Source: Pseudomonadota bacterium (lineage in GTDB: Bacteria; Pseudomonadota; Alphaproteobacteria; Caulobacterales; Caulobacteraceae). From it: DNA of 64,000 nt. Below the pieces are notes generated by a model that was not told the DNA's origin, made no database searches, and saw nothing but the letters and a program-made list of their open reading frames with translations. The position numbers and the translations under genes were made by a program. The DNA is taken from contig JAEYWU010000139.1 in assembly GCA_023428785.1 (NCBI GenBank), forward strand, positions 23,372 to 87,371, read 5' to 3'. Of this stretch, positions 44,487 to 53,773 are shown piece after piece. Every line of letters begins with the position of its first letter. Within the stretch, counting starts at the first letter, position 1.

Positions 44487-46084
44487 TGCGCCGCTTCCTG
44501 CCGGACGAGCGCGGGGCGACGGCGATCATCACCGCCCTGGCCGGCGCGGTGCTGGCGGGGGTGGCCGCGATCGCGGTGGACCTGGGCGTGCTCTATTTCG
44601 AGGCCCGCAAGTGCCAGACAGCGGCCGATCTGGCGGCTCTGGCCGGGGCCCGGGACATCGAGCGGGCTGACGCCGCGGCGCGCGCCACGGCCGGCGACAA
44701 TGTCGACGTTCTCGATGCGGTGGTGGAACGCGGGGTCTATCGCTCGGATCGGACCGTAGAGCCTTCTGACCGGTTCTCTGCCGCCTCCGGCGGGTCAGCG
44801 GTGCGGGTTTCGGTGACGACCCGTGCGCCGCTCTATTTCGGCGCCTGGATCATGGGCCGGGACCACATCGACATCACCCGGTCGGCGACCGCGGCGGCTG
44901 AGCCCATGGCCGCATTCTCCATCGGCTCCCGCCTGGCGGCGCTGGACCGGGGCGTGGCCAATGCGCTGCTATCGGCCCTGACCGGCTCGCGCGTCAGCCT
45001 GACGGCTATGGACTACAACTCGCTGGCGGCGGCGGACATGTCGCTGCTGTCCTATTTCGACGCCCTGGCGACCGAACTGGACATTGAGGCGGGCCGATAC
45101 GACCAGATCCTCGACGAGGAGATCACGGCGCCCATGGCGCTGACGGCGATTGCGAGGGTGCTGGAGGACTCCGGGCTGGACGCCGACGCCGGGCTAATCG
45201 ACGCCCTGGCCGCCGATGCGGATGAGGATCGCACCCTGACGCTGGGCGACCTGGTGGGGCTGGACGGTGGCATCACGCCGGCCTCGCTGGATGTGGAGGT
45301 CGAAGCGCTGGATCTCGCTCAGGCGGCGCTGGTCGCGGCCAATGGCGAGCGGCAGCTGGCGCTGGATGTCGGGGCGGATGTGGGCCTGGCCGCCATGGAC
45401 GTGGTGCTGGCCATCGGCGAGCGTCCCAACCAGTCGCCCTGGATGACGATCACCAATGACGACATCACCGTGCGCACGGCGCAGACGCGGCTCTATGTCC
45501 GCGCGCGGGCGGGCCTTGGATCCATGACCCTGGTTGAGGTGCCGGTTCTGGTGGAGCTGGCCTCGGCCGAGGCGCGGCTCTCCTCGCTGGACTGCCAGCC
45601 GGAGGGGGTGGTGCTGGATGTGCGGCCCAGCGTGGGCCAGATCGCCATCGCCTCGATCGATGAAACGCGGCTGCACCGGTTTACCGAGACCCTGATCCTG
45701 TCGAACGCACGGCTGGTCAATACGCGGCTGCTCGAGGTTTCGGCCCTGGGACAGCTGAGACTGGGTGGGGACACCTGGCAGTCGACTCGCTTTTCAGCCA
45801 GCGATATTTCCGCCCGCACGGTCAAGACGGTCACGACGAGGGACCTGGCCCGGTCCCTGACCTCCAGCCTGGTGAACGACACCAATATCGATGTGAGGGT
45901 CCTGGGGATCGGGCTGGGAACCAGCGATCTGATCCGCGGACAGGTGGTGCAACTGCTTGAAAGCCTGGGCGGGCCGCTCGACCGGCTGCTGCTGGGCGTC
46001 TCCGCGATCAGCGGCGCCCAGCTGGGTCAGGCCGATGTCCGCGTGACCGGGCTGAGGTGCGGAGCGCCCATCCTGGTCGGCTGA
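44486..46084 (+). CDS. TadG-like pilus assembly protein
   Basis: 532 residues. The N-terminal 'DERGATAIITALAGAVLAGV' plus 'DLGVLYFEARKCQTAADLAA' is the Tad/TadG N-terminal domain (PilZ-independent Flp-pilus family) with one membrane helix. The remaining ~450 residues are periplasmic, Asp/Ala/Leu-rich, with repeated 'LDVGADVG', 'EARLSSLDCQPEGVVLDVRP' beta-type segments; no von Willebrand domain was recognised. Only two Tad-type genes lie here, so the main tad locus is elsewhere. Confidence 0.87.
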   Translation: MRRFLPDERGATAIITALAGAVLAGVAAIAVDLGVLYFEARKCQTAADLAALAGARDIERADAAARATAGDNVDVLDAVVERGVYRSDRTVEPSDRFSAASGGSAVRVSVTTRAPLYFGAWIMGRDHIDITRSATAAAEPMAAFSIGSRLAALDRGVANALLSALTGSRVSLTAMDYNSLAAADMSLLSYFDALATELDIEAGRYDQILDEEITAPMALTAIARVLEDSGLDADAGLIDALAADADEDRTLTLGDLVGLDGGITPASLDVEVEALDLAQAALVAANGERQLALDVGADVGLAAMDVVLAIGERPNQSPWMTITNDDITVRTAQTRLYVRARAGLGSMTLVEVPVLVELASAEARLSSLDCQPEGVVLDVRPSVGQIAIASIDETRLHRFTETLILSNARLVNTRLLEVSALGQLRLGGDTWQSTRFSASDISARTVKTVTTRDLARSLTSSLVNDTNIDVRVLGIGLGTSDLIRGQVVQLLESLGGPLDRLLLGVSAISGAQLGQADVRVTGLRCGAPILVG

Positions 46085-46107
46085 CCGGACGGACGCTCCG
46101 GCTCAAA

Positions 46108-47127
46108 TCAGGCGACTTCGAGCGCCTTGGACCACTGGCCGGTCGAGGCCAGGCCGTTCATGCGGGCGCGATGGTGGAAGGCCTTGGACGCCGCCGGGAC
46201 GTTCTCGGCCTTGCCCGACCAGGCCTTCTGCGGCGCGGCCTGAAGGGCGCGGCCGTAGGAGAAGGTCATGCTCCAGGGGAAGCCGCCGATCTTGTTCATG
46301 GCGTCGAGGTGGGCGGTGGCCTCCTCGTCCGACTGGCCGCCCGAGAGATAGGCGATGCCCGGCACAGCCGACGGCACGGTGGCCTTCAGCGCCGCGATGG
46401 TCTTTTCGGCCACTTCCTGGACGCCGGCGCGGTTGGCGGCCTTCTTGCCCGAGATGACCATGTTGGGCTTGAGCACAATGCCTTCCAGGGCGACGCGCTG
46501 TTCGGCCAGTTCGTTGAAGACGGTCTGCAGGACCCAGCGGGTCACTTCATCGCAGCGGTCGATCGAATGGGCGCCGTCCATCAGGATTTCCGGCTCGACG
46601 ATCGGCACAATCTGGTTGGCTTGGCACAGGGCCGCATAGCGGGCCAGGGCATGGGCGTTGGCCTTGACCGCGCCCCAGGTCGGGATGCCGTCGGCGATGT
46701 CGATGACCGCGCGCCACTTGGCGAAGCGGGCGCCCTGGGCATAGTCCTTGGCCAGACGCTCGTTCAAGCCGTCCAGGCCCTCGGTGATGGTCTCGCCCGG
46801 GAAGCCCGGCATGGGCTTGGCGCCCTTGTCGACCTTGATGCCCGGCAGCGAGCCGGCGGCGGTGATCAGATCGACGAAGGGGGTGCCGTCGGCGGCCTTC
46901 TGGTAGAGGGTTTCCTCGAACAGGATCACGCCCGAGATGTGGTTCGACATGGCCTCGGTCGAGCGGAACAGCAGCTCCCGGTAGTCGCGGCGATTCTCTT
47001 CCTTGTTCTCGACGCCGATCGCGTCGAAACGCTTCTTGATGGTGCCGGTCGATTCATCGGCCGCCAGAATGCCCTTGCCGGGAGCGACCATGGCCGTAGC
47101 CACCGCGTTCAGAGCCGCGAGATCCAT
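46108..47127 (-). CDS. Class I fructose-bisphosphate aldolase
   Basis: 339 residues from ATG 47127; the open frame running further upstream is not credible. Class I (Schiff base) aldolase: 'GILAADESTGTIKKRF', 'ALEGIVLKPNMVISGK' (the Schiff-base lysine in LKPNM), 'GIAYLSGGQSDEEATAHL' and 'PWSMTFSYGRALQAAP'. Catalyses cleavage and formation of fructose-1,6-bisphosphate. pgk lies upstream on the same strand beyond the crotonase gene, so glycolysis/gluconeogenesis genes are grouped here. Confidence 0.96.
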   Translation of the reverse strand: MDLAALNAVATAMVAPGKGILAADESTGTIKKRFDAIGVENKEENRRDYRELLFRSTEAMSNHISGVILFEETLYQKAADGTPFVDLITAAGSLPGIKVDKGAKPMPGFPGETITEGLDGLNERLAKDYAQGARFAKWRAVIDIADGIPTWGAVKANAHALARYAALCQANQIVPIVEPEILMDGAHSIDRCDEVTRWVLQTVFNELAEQRVALEGIVLKPNMVISGKKAANRAGVQEVAEKTIAALKATVPSAVPGIAYLSGGQSDEEATAHLDAMNKIGGFPWSMTFSYGRALQAAPQKAWSGKAENVPAASKAFHHRARMNGLASTGQWSKALEVA

Positions 47128-47215
47128 GTCCTGAGTCCTTCGGGTTTTAGATTTTATGGGCGGGCGTATAGGCAAATCCGCCCGAAAAGTCACGCCAGCG
47201 TGATCGGTTGAAAGT

Positions 47216-47992
47216 TCAACGGCCCTCGAAGCGCGGCGGGCGACGTTCGACGAAGGCGGCGATGGCCTCCTGGGAGTCCGCACTGGCGAAGAGCGACTGG
47301 ACCTGGGCGTACAGCCCCCCCAGTGCGGCCGGGGCGTCGACCTGGCCCTGACGGGCTGATTGCAGCGTCGCGGCCACGCCGAGCGGTGCCTGGAGTGCGA
47401 TGCGTTCGGCGATGGAGACGGCGCGGTCCAGCGCCTGTCCGGCGGGCGCGATCTCCTGGGCCATTCCCAGCGCCCGGGCGTCCTCCGCGTTGAATTCATC
47501 GCCGGTGATCAGCCAGCGCATGGCGTTCTGGTAGCCGCCGGCCTGGATCATGCGCACGGTCGCGCCGCCGAAGGGCAGGATGCCGCGAGAGACCTCGATC
47601 TGGCCGAAGGTGGCGCCCTCGTCGACGACGACGATCTCGGAGGCCAGAGCCAGTTCGATACCCAGGGTGAAGCACTTGCCGTGGATGGCAAGGACGATCG
47701 GCTTGGGGCAGCGCTCGCCATAGATGCCCCAGGGGTCGACACGGGCCGCGCCGATCATGGGCTCGTCGGCCATCAGGTGCGGGGCGACATCGGCCAAGTC
47801 GAGCCCGGCGGTGAACATCGATCCGTGGGCGAAGACGACGCCGCACCGGATGTTCGGGTCATCGGCTAGGTCTGTATAGGCCCGCGCCAGTTCGCCCAGC
47901 ATGGCGAAGGTGAAGGCGTTGCGCTTCTCTGGCCGGTTCAGCCCGATGAGACGAACGTGGCCGCGATCCTCGATGGTGAGCGTGGAGGCCAT
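47216..47992 (-). CDS. Enoyl-CoA hydratase/isomerase (crotonase) family protein
   Basis: 258 residues, ATG 47992 overlapping the pgk stop. Crotonase fold with 'GHVRLIGLNRPEKRNAFTFA', 'AHGSMFTAGLDLADVAPHL' (oxyanion hole) and 'LALASEIVVVDEGATFGQIE'. The usual first catalytic Glu region is 'HGKCFTLGIELALASE' and the second 'GQIEVSRGILPFGG', so it could be an active hydratase or an isomerase; the substrate is unknown. Translationally coupled to pgk, an uncommon pairing. Confidence 0.92.
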   Translation of the reverse strand: MASTLTIEDRGHVRLIGLNRPEKRNAFTFAMLGELARAYTDLADDPNIRCGVVFAHGSMFTAGLDLADVAPHLMADEPMIGAARVDPWGIYGERCPKPIVLAIHGKCFTLGIELALASEIVVVDEGATFGQIEVSRGILPFGGATVRMIQAGGYQNAMRWLITGDEFNAEDARALGMAQEIAPAGQALDRAVSIAERIALQAPLGVAATLQSARQGQVDAPAALGGLYAQVQSLFASADSQEAIAAFVERRPPRFEGR

Positions 47993-49191
47993 CAGGCGCG
48001 GAGCGCCTCGACGCCCGGCAGGGACTTGCCCTCCATCCATTCCAGGAAGGCGCCGCCGGCGGTGGAGACGAAGGTCATGTCGTCGGCCACGCCGGCGTGG
48101 TTCAGGGCCGCAACCGTGTCGCCGCCACCGGCCACCGCGACGATGGCGCCGGAAGTGGCCAAGCCCGATGCGGCCTGCGCCGCCTTGACCGTGGCCGTGT
48201 CGAAGGGCGGCACCTCGAAGACGCCGAGCGGACCGTTCCAGATCAGGGTACGCGACAGGGCCATCGCCTTGGCGAGGCGCTCGACGGTGAGGGGACCGGC
48301 GTCGAGGATCTTCTCGTCGTCGGCGATTTCTTCGCGGGCCAAGACGGTGCGGGTCTCGGCGCCCGGCGCGACCTCACGGGCGATCACGACGTCCTGCGGC
48401 AGCAGGATTTCACAGCCCTTGGCCTCGGCCTCGGCGAGGATTTCCCGCGCGGTGTCGGCCATGTCCTTCTCGGCCAGCGAGCCGCCGATATCGACGCCCT
48501 GGGCGTAGAGGAAGGTGTTGGCCATGCCGCCGCCGATCGCCAGACGATCCAGCTTGCCGACGAGGTTCTTCAGCAGGTCGAGCTTGGTCGAGACCTTGGA
48601 GCCGCCGACGATGCCGAGGACGGGCTTCTGAGGATTACCGAGCGCGGCGTCGAGCGCTTCGAGCTCGCGGCGCATCGATTCGCCGGCATAGGCGGGCAGC
48701 AGCCGCGCGAGACCTTCGGTCGAGGCATGGGCCCGGTGGGCCGCCGAGAAGGCGTCGTTGACATAGAGGTCGCCGAGCTCGGCCAACTGGGCGGCGAAGG
48801 CCGGATCGTTCTTTTCCTCGCCCTTGTGGAAACGCACGTTCTCCAAAAGGGCCACGCCACCCGCGTCGAGGTCGTTCAGGACCGATCTGGCGTCCTCGCC
48901 GACGCAGTCGTTGGCGAAGCGGACCGGGGCGCCCAGCAGGCTCGCCAGATCGTCCACGACCGGCTCCAGGCTCATCGACGGCACGCGCTCGCCCTTGGGA
49001 CGGTCGAAATGGGCGAGGAGGGCGACCTTGGCGCCGGCCTCGCGGAGCCGGTTGATGGTCGGCAGGGCCACACGCAGGCGGGTGTCGTCGGTGACACGGC
49101 CGTCCTCCATGGGAACATTGAAGTCCACGCGGACGAGGGCGGTCTTGCCGGCCAGGCCGGCGGCGTCGTCGAGGGTGCGGAAAGTGCTCAT
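47992..49191 (-). CDS. pgk: Phosphoglycerate kinase
   Basis: 399 residues from ATG 49191. Signature regions: '[20 protein letters not shown]', '[20 protein letters not shown]', '[19 protein letters not shown]', '[17 protein letters not shown]', '[18 protein letters not shown]' and '[18 protein letters not shown]' near the C-terminus. ATP-forming glycolytic step in the cytoplasm. In operon order it precedes the crotonase and aldolase genes. Confidence 0.97.
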   Translation of the reverse strand: MSTFRTLDDAAGLAGKTALVRVDFNVPMEDGRVTDDTRLRVALPTINRLREAGAKVALLAHFDRPKGERVPSMSLEPVVDDLASLLGAPVRFANDCVGEDARSVLNDLDAGGVALLENVRFHKGEEKNDPAFAAQLAELGDLYVNDAFSAAHRAHASTEGLARLLPAYAGESMRRELEALDAALGNPQKPVLGIVGGSKVSTKLDLLKNLVGKLDRLAIGGGMANTFLYAQGVDIGGSLAEKDMADTAREILAEAEAKGCEILLPQDVVIAREVAPGAETRTVLAREEIADDEKILDAGPLTVERLAKAMALSRTLIWNGPLGVFEVPPFDTATVKAAQAASGLATSGAIVAVAGGGDTVAALNHAGVADDMTFVSTAGGAFLEWMEGKSLPGVEALRA

Positions 49192-49225
49192 GGAGCGGGG
49201 GTATAGGGCGCGGGCGCCGGCCGGG

Positions 49226-50209
49226 CTAGTGCCGGGCGGCCATCCGGCTGAGCACCTCGCGGGCCGCGCGCGCGGTTTCGTCCAGCGGTTCGTAGGTCCA
49301 GCTATCCAGCGCGCCGGAGAAGGGCCGGGTCGCCCCCCGGGCCTGTAGCGCGGCGTGGTAGGCCTCGAACTTCGGAGAGCCGCCATCCAGGCCCAGGATA
49401 TGCACCGGCTTGCCGGTCGCGGCGGCCTCGGCGGCCATGTTGACCGAATCTTCGGTCACCAAGACGTGGTCTGCGGCCTCGAGGAAGGCGAAGTAGGGAT
49501 TGGGGCCCTCGCCATCCCAGATCCAGCCAGCGACGTCGGACAGCCGGCACATCATGTCGGCGCGCACGGTCGCGGGCGTCCTGCGCGAGAAGGTAGCCAG
49601 GAGCGAGCCGCCAACGGCCTGGACCGCGGCCCGCGTCTGGTCCGCCAGGCGGCCGGCGCGTTCACCCGTGATTTCATAGGCCTTGGAGCTGCCGCCAACG
49701 AGCAGGGCGACGCGCGGACCGGGAAGGGGCTCAATGCGGGCCCTGAAGGCCTCCAGACCCTCGGTGAGGCGCGCCGGTGTGATGCGGTTGGGAGCGCCGA
49801 GGATCGGGAAGACATTCGGCCCGGTCAGACCGTCGTGCATCGGCGGAATGACCAGATCGAAGGCCGACAGGTCGGTCCGGGGATCCTGAAGCTGGACCAC
49901 GAATGTCCGGCCGCCGCTCCAGCGCCGGACGCGCGTCGAGAACGCCAGGCTGGCGCGGCCGCAGGCGATGAGGATGTCGGGAAAGGGCGCTTCGATCCGG
50001 TCGGAGCCGGGGGCCAGCATCGGGCCCGGCCAAAGCGCGCGGATAGCGTTCGGCCAACGGTCGAAGAGCGGACGAAAGCGTAGGCGCTTGGTCGTGATTT
50101 CGGCAGGGGTCAGGCGCTGGATCGCCTCAGCGAGGCCCAGCGCCTGGTTCTCTATGCCCGCGCGGCCGTCAGAGACGGCCCAGATTGAAAGCGGTGGGTT
50201 TAGCGCCAC
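49226..50209 (-). CDS. ELM1/DUF1022 family protein
   Basis: 327 residues. '[20 protein letters not shown]' at the start and '[20 protein letters not shown]' near the C-terminus are the hallmarks of the mitochondrial-fission-ELM1 / DUF1022 family, whose fold resembles GT-B glycosyltransferases. Bacterial function is not known; family members often lie near lipid A or polysaccharide genes. It overlaps the end of greA by 10 bases. Confidence 0.9.
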   Translation of the reverse strand: MALNPPLSIWAVSDGRAGIENQALGLAEAIQRLTPAEITTKRLRFRPLFDRWPNAIRALWPGPMLAPGSDRIEAPFPDILIACGRASLAFSTRVRRWSGGRTFVVQLQDPRTDLSAFDLVIPPMHDGLTGPNVFPILGAPNRITPARLTEGLEAFRARIEPLPGPRVALLVGGSSKAYEITGERAGRLADQTRAAVQAVGGSLLATFSRRTPATVRADMMCRLSDVAGWIWDGEGPNPYFAFLEAADHVLVTEDSVNMAAEAAATGKPVHILGLDGGSPKFEAYHAALQARGATRPFSGALDSWTYEPLDETARAAREVLSRMAARH

Positions 50210-50673
50210 TCGACCTTGAGGATTTCGTAGGCCTTCACGCCGCCGGGCGTGTTGACCTCGACGACGTCACCCTGCTCCTTGCCGATCATCGCGCGCGCGA
50301 TCGGGGAGGTGATGGAGACCTTGCCTTCCTTCACATCGGCTTCGTGTTCGCCGACGAGCTGGTAGCGGCCCTCTTCCTCGGTGTCTTCGTCGACGACCGT
50401 GACGGTCGCGCCGAATTTGACCTGGGCGCCGGACAGTTTCGACACGTCGATCACCTGAGCGCGCGAGATCTTGTCCTCGATCTCGGCGATGCGGCCCTCG
50501 ATCCAGCCCTGGCGTTCCTTGGCGGCGTGGTACTCGGCGTTCTCAGAAAGGTCGCCATGCGCACGCGCCTCGGCGATGGCGGCGATCACGCTGGGACGTT
50601 CGACGGACTTCAGACGCTTCAACTCGTCGTCCAGGGATTGATATCCCCCGGCCGTCATCGGCACTTTTTCCAT
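50200..50673 (-). CDS. greA: Transcription elongation factor GreA
   Basis: 157 residues. N-terminal coiled coil with the acidic tip '[20 protein letters not shown]' that enters the RNA-polymerase channel, and a C-terminal FKBP-like domain ('[20 protein letters not shown]', '[13 protein letters not shown]'). Rescues backtracked polymerase by stimulating transcript cleavage. It is the first gene of the greA-ELM1 pair. Confidence 0.97.
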   Translation of the reverse strand: MEKVPMTAGGYQSLDDELKRLKSVERPSVIAAIAEARAHGDLSENAEYHAAKERQGWIEGRIAEIEDKISRAQVIDVSKLSGAQVKFGATVTVVDEDTEEEGRYQLVGEHEADVKEGKVSITSPIARAMIGKEQGDVVEVNTPGGVKAYEILKVEWR

Positions 50674-50700
50674 TCGCGGGTAGGTTTCTTGTCGCCCTGT

Positions 50701-50735
50701 GAAACGAAAAGCCGACCGCGGGCGTGGCGGTCGGC
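50701..50735 (-). terminator. Rho-independent terminator reading leftwards
   Basis: Perfect 9-bp stem GCCGACCGC / GCGGTCGGC (50711-50719 and 50727-50735) with a 7-base loop; read on the minus strand it is followed by TTTTCGTTTC. It ends transcription of the small membrane-protein gene upstream of greA. Confidence 0.75.
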
Positions 50736-50776
50736 CGGTTAGTGGGTCAAGAGGATAGGCCCCAAGTCCGCCATAT

Positions 50777-51007
50777 TCAAGAGGGGCGGCGGACGGTCCT
50801 CAGATACAGGCGCTTCACCAGCAGCCAGCACAGCCATACGGCGGCGCCTGCGGCGGCGGCGGCGATCAGGGTGCTGACCAGCGCCACGCCGATCACGCCG
50901 CCCAGCAGCATGACGACCAACCCGGCGAGCAGGGCGGACAGAAGACGCAGTGCATGCCCCTTGAATCGCATGCCCGCAGGCGGGGTGGGGTGAGGGAGGT
51001 CGCTCAT
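50777..51007 (-). CDS. Small hypothetical membrane protein
   Basis: 76 residues with two close hydrophobic stretches ('[20 protein letters not shown]', '[20 protein letters not shown]') and basic ends. A GTTAAC sequence lies about 6 bases upstream of the start (51011-51016 on the plus strand), a possible CtrA half-site, though close to the ATG. Function unknown. Confidence 0.7.
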   Translation of the reverse strand: MSDLPHPTPPAGMRFKGHALRLLSALLAGLVVMLLGGVIGVALVSTLIAAAAAGAAVWLCWLLVKRLYLRTVRRPS

Positions 51008-51061
51008 GTCTCGTTAACGTACGAACCCCGCCTCCGGTTCGCTACTGACGCGATATGATGA

Positions 51062-51724
51062 TCAGGCGTAGCTGTAGGGCCCGCCGCGATCGAGCGCCCG
51101 CTGATAGGCTGGCCGCGCGTGGATGCGGTCCAGGAAGGCTGCGACGTGGGGCTTGTCGCGTGCGCCGGCTCGGGCGGCGGCGGCCTCCAACGGGAAACTC
51201 ATCATGAGGTCGGCGGCGCTGAACTGGTCGCCGGCGAACCAGTCGGAGCGGGTGAGTTCGGATTCCCAATAGGCGATGTGGTTGTCCAGTTGCGGCTGGA
51301 TCATGCGGCCATTCATGGCCTTCGAGACGCCGTTGATGATCGGCCGGACCAGACCTGGCGCTCGCTTTGGCAACTGGCTGAAGATCAGGCGCAGGAGCAG
51401 CGGTGTCATGGCCGAGCCCTCGGCGTAGTGCAGCCAGTAGGTGAAGCGACGCGCGTCCTCGGTTCCGCGCGCGGGGCGAAGGCGGCCCTGCCCATGGGTG
51501 TCGAGCAGATATTCGACGATGGCGCCGGTCTCGGCGACCTTGATGCCGTGGTCCTCAATCACCGGGGACTTGCCGAGCGGATGGATGGCCCGCAGCTCGG
51601 GCGGCGCCAGCATGGTGTGGGCGTCGCGCTGATAGCGCTTCACCTCATAGTCCAGGCCGAGTTCCTCCAGCAGCCACAGCACACGCTGGGACCGGCTGTC
51701 GTTGAGGTGATGGACGATGATCAT
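51062..51724 (-). CDS. Glutathione S-transferase family protein
   Basis: 220 residues from ATG 51724. Thioredoxin-like N-terminal domain: 'HLNDSRSQRVLWLLEELGLD', 'HPLGKSPVIEDHGIKVAET' (cis-Pro and Glu/Ser glutathione-binding positions), then an all-helical C-terminal domain with 'DWFAGDQFSAADLMMSFPLE' (the conserved N-cap Ser and Asp). Probably detoxification; the substrate is unknown. Confidence 0.93.
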   Translation of the reverse strand: MIIVHHLNDSRSQRVLWLLEELGLDYEVKRYQRDAHTMLAPPELRAIHPLGKSPVIEDHGIKVAETGAIVEYLLDTHGQGRLRPARGTEDARRFTYWLHYAEGSAMTPLLLRLIFSQLPKRAPGLVRPIINGVSKAMNGRMIQPQLDNHIAYWESELTRSDWFAGDQFSAADLMMSFPLEAAAARAGARDKPHVAAFLDRIHARPAYQRALDRGGPYSYA

Positions 51725-51769
51725 GGCGGGCCTCCCTTGGAGACACACTAGCGCCGGATCTCGCCAGCG

Positions 51770-53668
51770 CTAGCCGCGCGCCTTGGCCTTGAAAGGCTTT
51801 TTGGCGAACGGCTTCTTGCCTGGGGCGCCGTTCGCCTTGGGCTTGAAACCCTGCTTCTTCTTGAAAGGCGGGCGCGGGCCGTCTGCACCTTCGGTCCGCT
51901 CGGGGCGTTTGAACGGCTTGGGCGGCGCATGGCGGTTCTCGCCGTCGGCGCGCTTGGGGAAGGGCTTCTTCTTGAAGGGCTTGGCGTCGCCGCCCTCTTC
52001 GTTGTCGAAGCGCGGCTTGGGCCCACCCTTGCGATAGCCGCCGGGCGCGGGGGCTTCCGAGGCGGTGATGGTCACATCCTGCTCGCCCGAGGCGGCAACG
52101 GCGTCACGGAAGCGGCTAACGTGGGTGTTGGCGATCTGGAAGCGGGTTTCGTCCGGATAGATGCGGATCGAGCCGATTTCCTTCTTGGTGATGTGACCGA
52201 GGCGGCAGATCAGCGGGATCAGCCACTTGGGATCGGCGTTGCGAGACCGGCCCACATCCATGCGGAACCAGGAGACTTCGTCTTCCTGCAGGCGTTCGCC
52301 CGGCCAGGGCTGGGCCGAGGTCTCGGCGTTGTCGCGCGGCTTGCGGGCAGGGCGGTCGCCCGGATCGAGCAACTCTTCCGGCGCCGGCAGCTCCTTACGT
52401 TGCAGACGGATCAGGGCGGCCGCGATGGCCTCCGGCTCGCGCTCGGCCAGCAGGCGGCGGGCGAGCGCCAGGTCCTCTTCCGAGGCCTCCTCGGCGAAGA
52501 TGTCGGCCGCTAGGAGGCGCGTCTCGTCCTTGGTGCGGATTTCGTCTGCGGTCGGAGCGCCGGACCAGGTGACCTCCAGTCCGGCGTTGCCGATCAGCAT
52601 GTCGGCCTTGCGCCGACGGGTGTGCGGGACCAGCAAAACCGAGACGCCCTTCTTACCCGCGCGGCCTGTGCGACCCGAGCGGTGCAGCAGGCCCGCCTTG
52701 TTCATCGGCAGCTCGGCGTGGATGACTAGGCCCAGGTCGGGCAGGTCGAGACCGCGGGCGGCCACATCGGTCGCTACACAGACGCGCGAACGGCCGTCGC
52801 GCAGGGACTGAAGCGCATCGTTGCGCTCGCGCTGGCCCATCTCGCCGGACAGGGCGACCGAACTGAAGCCACGCTCGAGCAGCGACGACTGCAGGTGACG
52901 CACCGCTTCGCGGGTCGAGCAGAAGACGAGCGCGCCCGGGGCCTCGAAGAAGCGCAGGACGTTGACGACCGCGTGCTCGACCTCGTTGGGCGCGATCCGC
53001 ATGGCGCGATACTCGATGTCGCCGTGCGGGGTGTTGCGGTTGGTGGTGTCGATGCGGACGGCGTCGTTCTGGTACTTGCGGGCCAAGGTCGCGATGTCGC
53101 GCGCGATGGTGGCCGAGAACAGCAGGGTGCGACGGTCTTCGGGCGCGGCGTCGAGGATGAACTCCAGATCTTCGCGGAAACCCATGTCCAGCATCTCGTC
53201 GGCCTCGTCGAGGACGACGATGCGAATGGCGGACAGGTCGAGGTTGCCGCGCTCGATGTGGTCTTTCAGGCGGCCCGGCGTGCCGACCACGATGTGCGCG
53301 CCTTGCGCCAGGGCGCGCTGTTCGCGGCGCGCGTCCATACCGCCGACGCAGGTAACGATCCGGCCTTTCGCTTCCGCGTAGAGCCAGGTCAGCTCGGTGG
53401 AGACCTGCAGCGCCAGTTCGCGTGTTGGCGCGATGACCAGCGCAAGCGGGGCGGTGGCATAGAGGAATTGGTCCTGGTCACCCAGCACGGTCGGAGCGGC
53501 CGCGAGGCCGAAGGCGACCGTCTTGCCCGAGCCGGTCTGGGCCGAGACCAGCAGGTCCTGTTCGGTCAGGTCGTCCTCCAGAACCGCCGCCTGGACGGGC
53601 GTGGGCTCGGCGTAGCCGCGCGCTTCGAGGGCGCGCGAAAGGGCGGGATGGACGGCGGGGAAGGGCAT
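51770..53668 (-). CDS. DEAD-box RNA helicase with DbpA-type RNA-binding domain
   Basis: 632 residues from ATG 53668. Helicase motifs: Q-motif region 'GYAEPTPVQAAVL', I 'SAQTGSGKTVA', Ia 'APTRELALQ', II 'VLDEADEMLD', III 'LLFSATI', V 'VATDVAARGLDLP', VI 'HRSGRTGRAGKKG'. Residues about 470-545 ('EVSWFRMDVGRSRNADPKWL') form a DbpA/CsdA-like RNA-binding domain, and the last ~100 residues are Lys/Pro/Gly-rich. Probably in ribosome assembly or cold-shock RNA remodelling. Confidence 0.95.
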   Translation of the reverse strand: MPFPAVHPALSRALEARGYAEPTPVQAAVLEDDLTEQDLLVSAQTGSGKTVAFGLAAAPTVLGDQDQFLYATAPLALVIAPTRELALQVSTELTWLYAEAKGRIVTCVGGMDARREQRALAQGAHIVVGTPGRLKDHIERGNLDLSAIRIVVLDEADEMLDMGFREDLEFILDAAPEDRRTLLFSATIARDIATLARKYQNDAVRIDTTNRNTPHGDIEYRAMRIAPNEVEHAVVNVLRFFEAPGALVFCSTREAVRHLQSSLLERGFSSVALSGEMGQRERNDALQSLRDGRSRVCVATDVAARGLDLPDLGLVIHAELPMNKAGLLHRSGRTGRAGKKGVSVLLVPHTRRRKADMLIGNAGLEVTWSGAPTADEIRTKDETRLLAADIFAEEASEEDLALARRLLAEREPEAIAAALIRLQRKELPAPEELLDPGDRPARKPRDNAETSAQPWPGERLQEDEVSWFRMDVGRSRNADPKWLIPLICRLGHITKKEIGSIRIYPDETRFQIANTHVSRFRDAVAASGEQDVTITASEAPAPGGYRKGGPKPRFDNEEGGDAKPFKKKPFPKRADGENRHAPPKPFKRPERTEGADGPRPPFKKKQGFKPKANGAPGKKPFAKKPFKAKARG

Positions 53669-53680
53669 GATGGACCTGAA

Positions 53681-53722
53681 ACGCAAAAGCGCCCGGCCGG
53701 GATCATTCCCGGACCGGACGCT
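53681..53722 (-). terminator. Rho-independent terminator reading leftwards after the M20 gene
   Basis: Imperfect hairpin between 53688-53702 and 53707-53722 with a TCAT loop (one mismatch and one bulge), followed on the minus strand by TTTTGCGTTT. It lies between the M20 peptidase gene and the helicase gene. Confidence 0.7.
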
Positions 53723-53773
53723 GGGGGAGGGGCCTCTAGGACCGGATAAAGGCGGGGATGAGGCGGAGCGGCG

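Noticed and set aside
47128..47499. N-terminal extension of the class I aldolase frame
   Set aside because: The extension overlaps the crotonase gene in another frame, and the aldolase family starts near MDLAALN.
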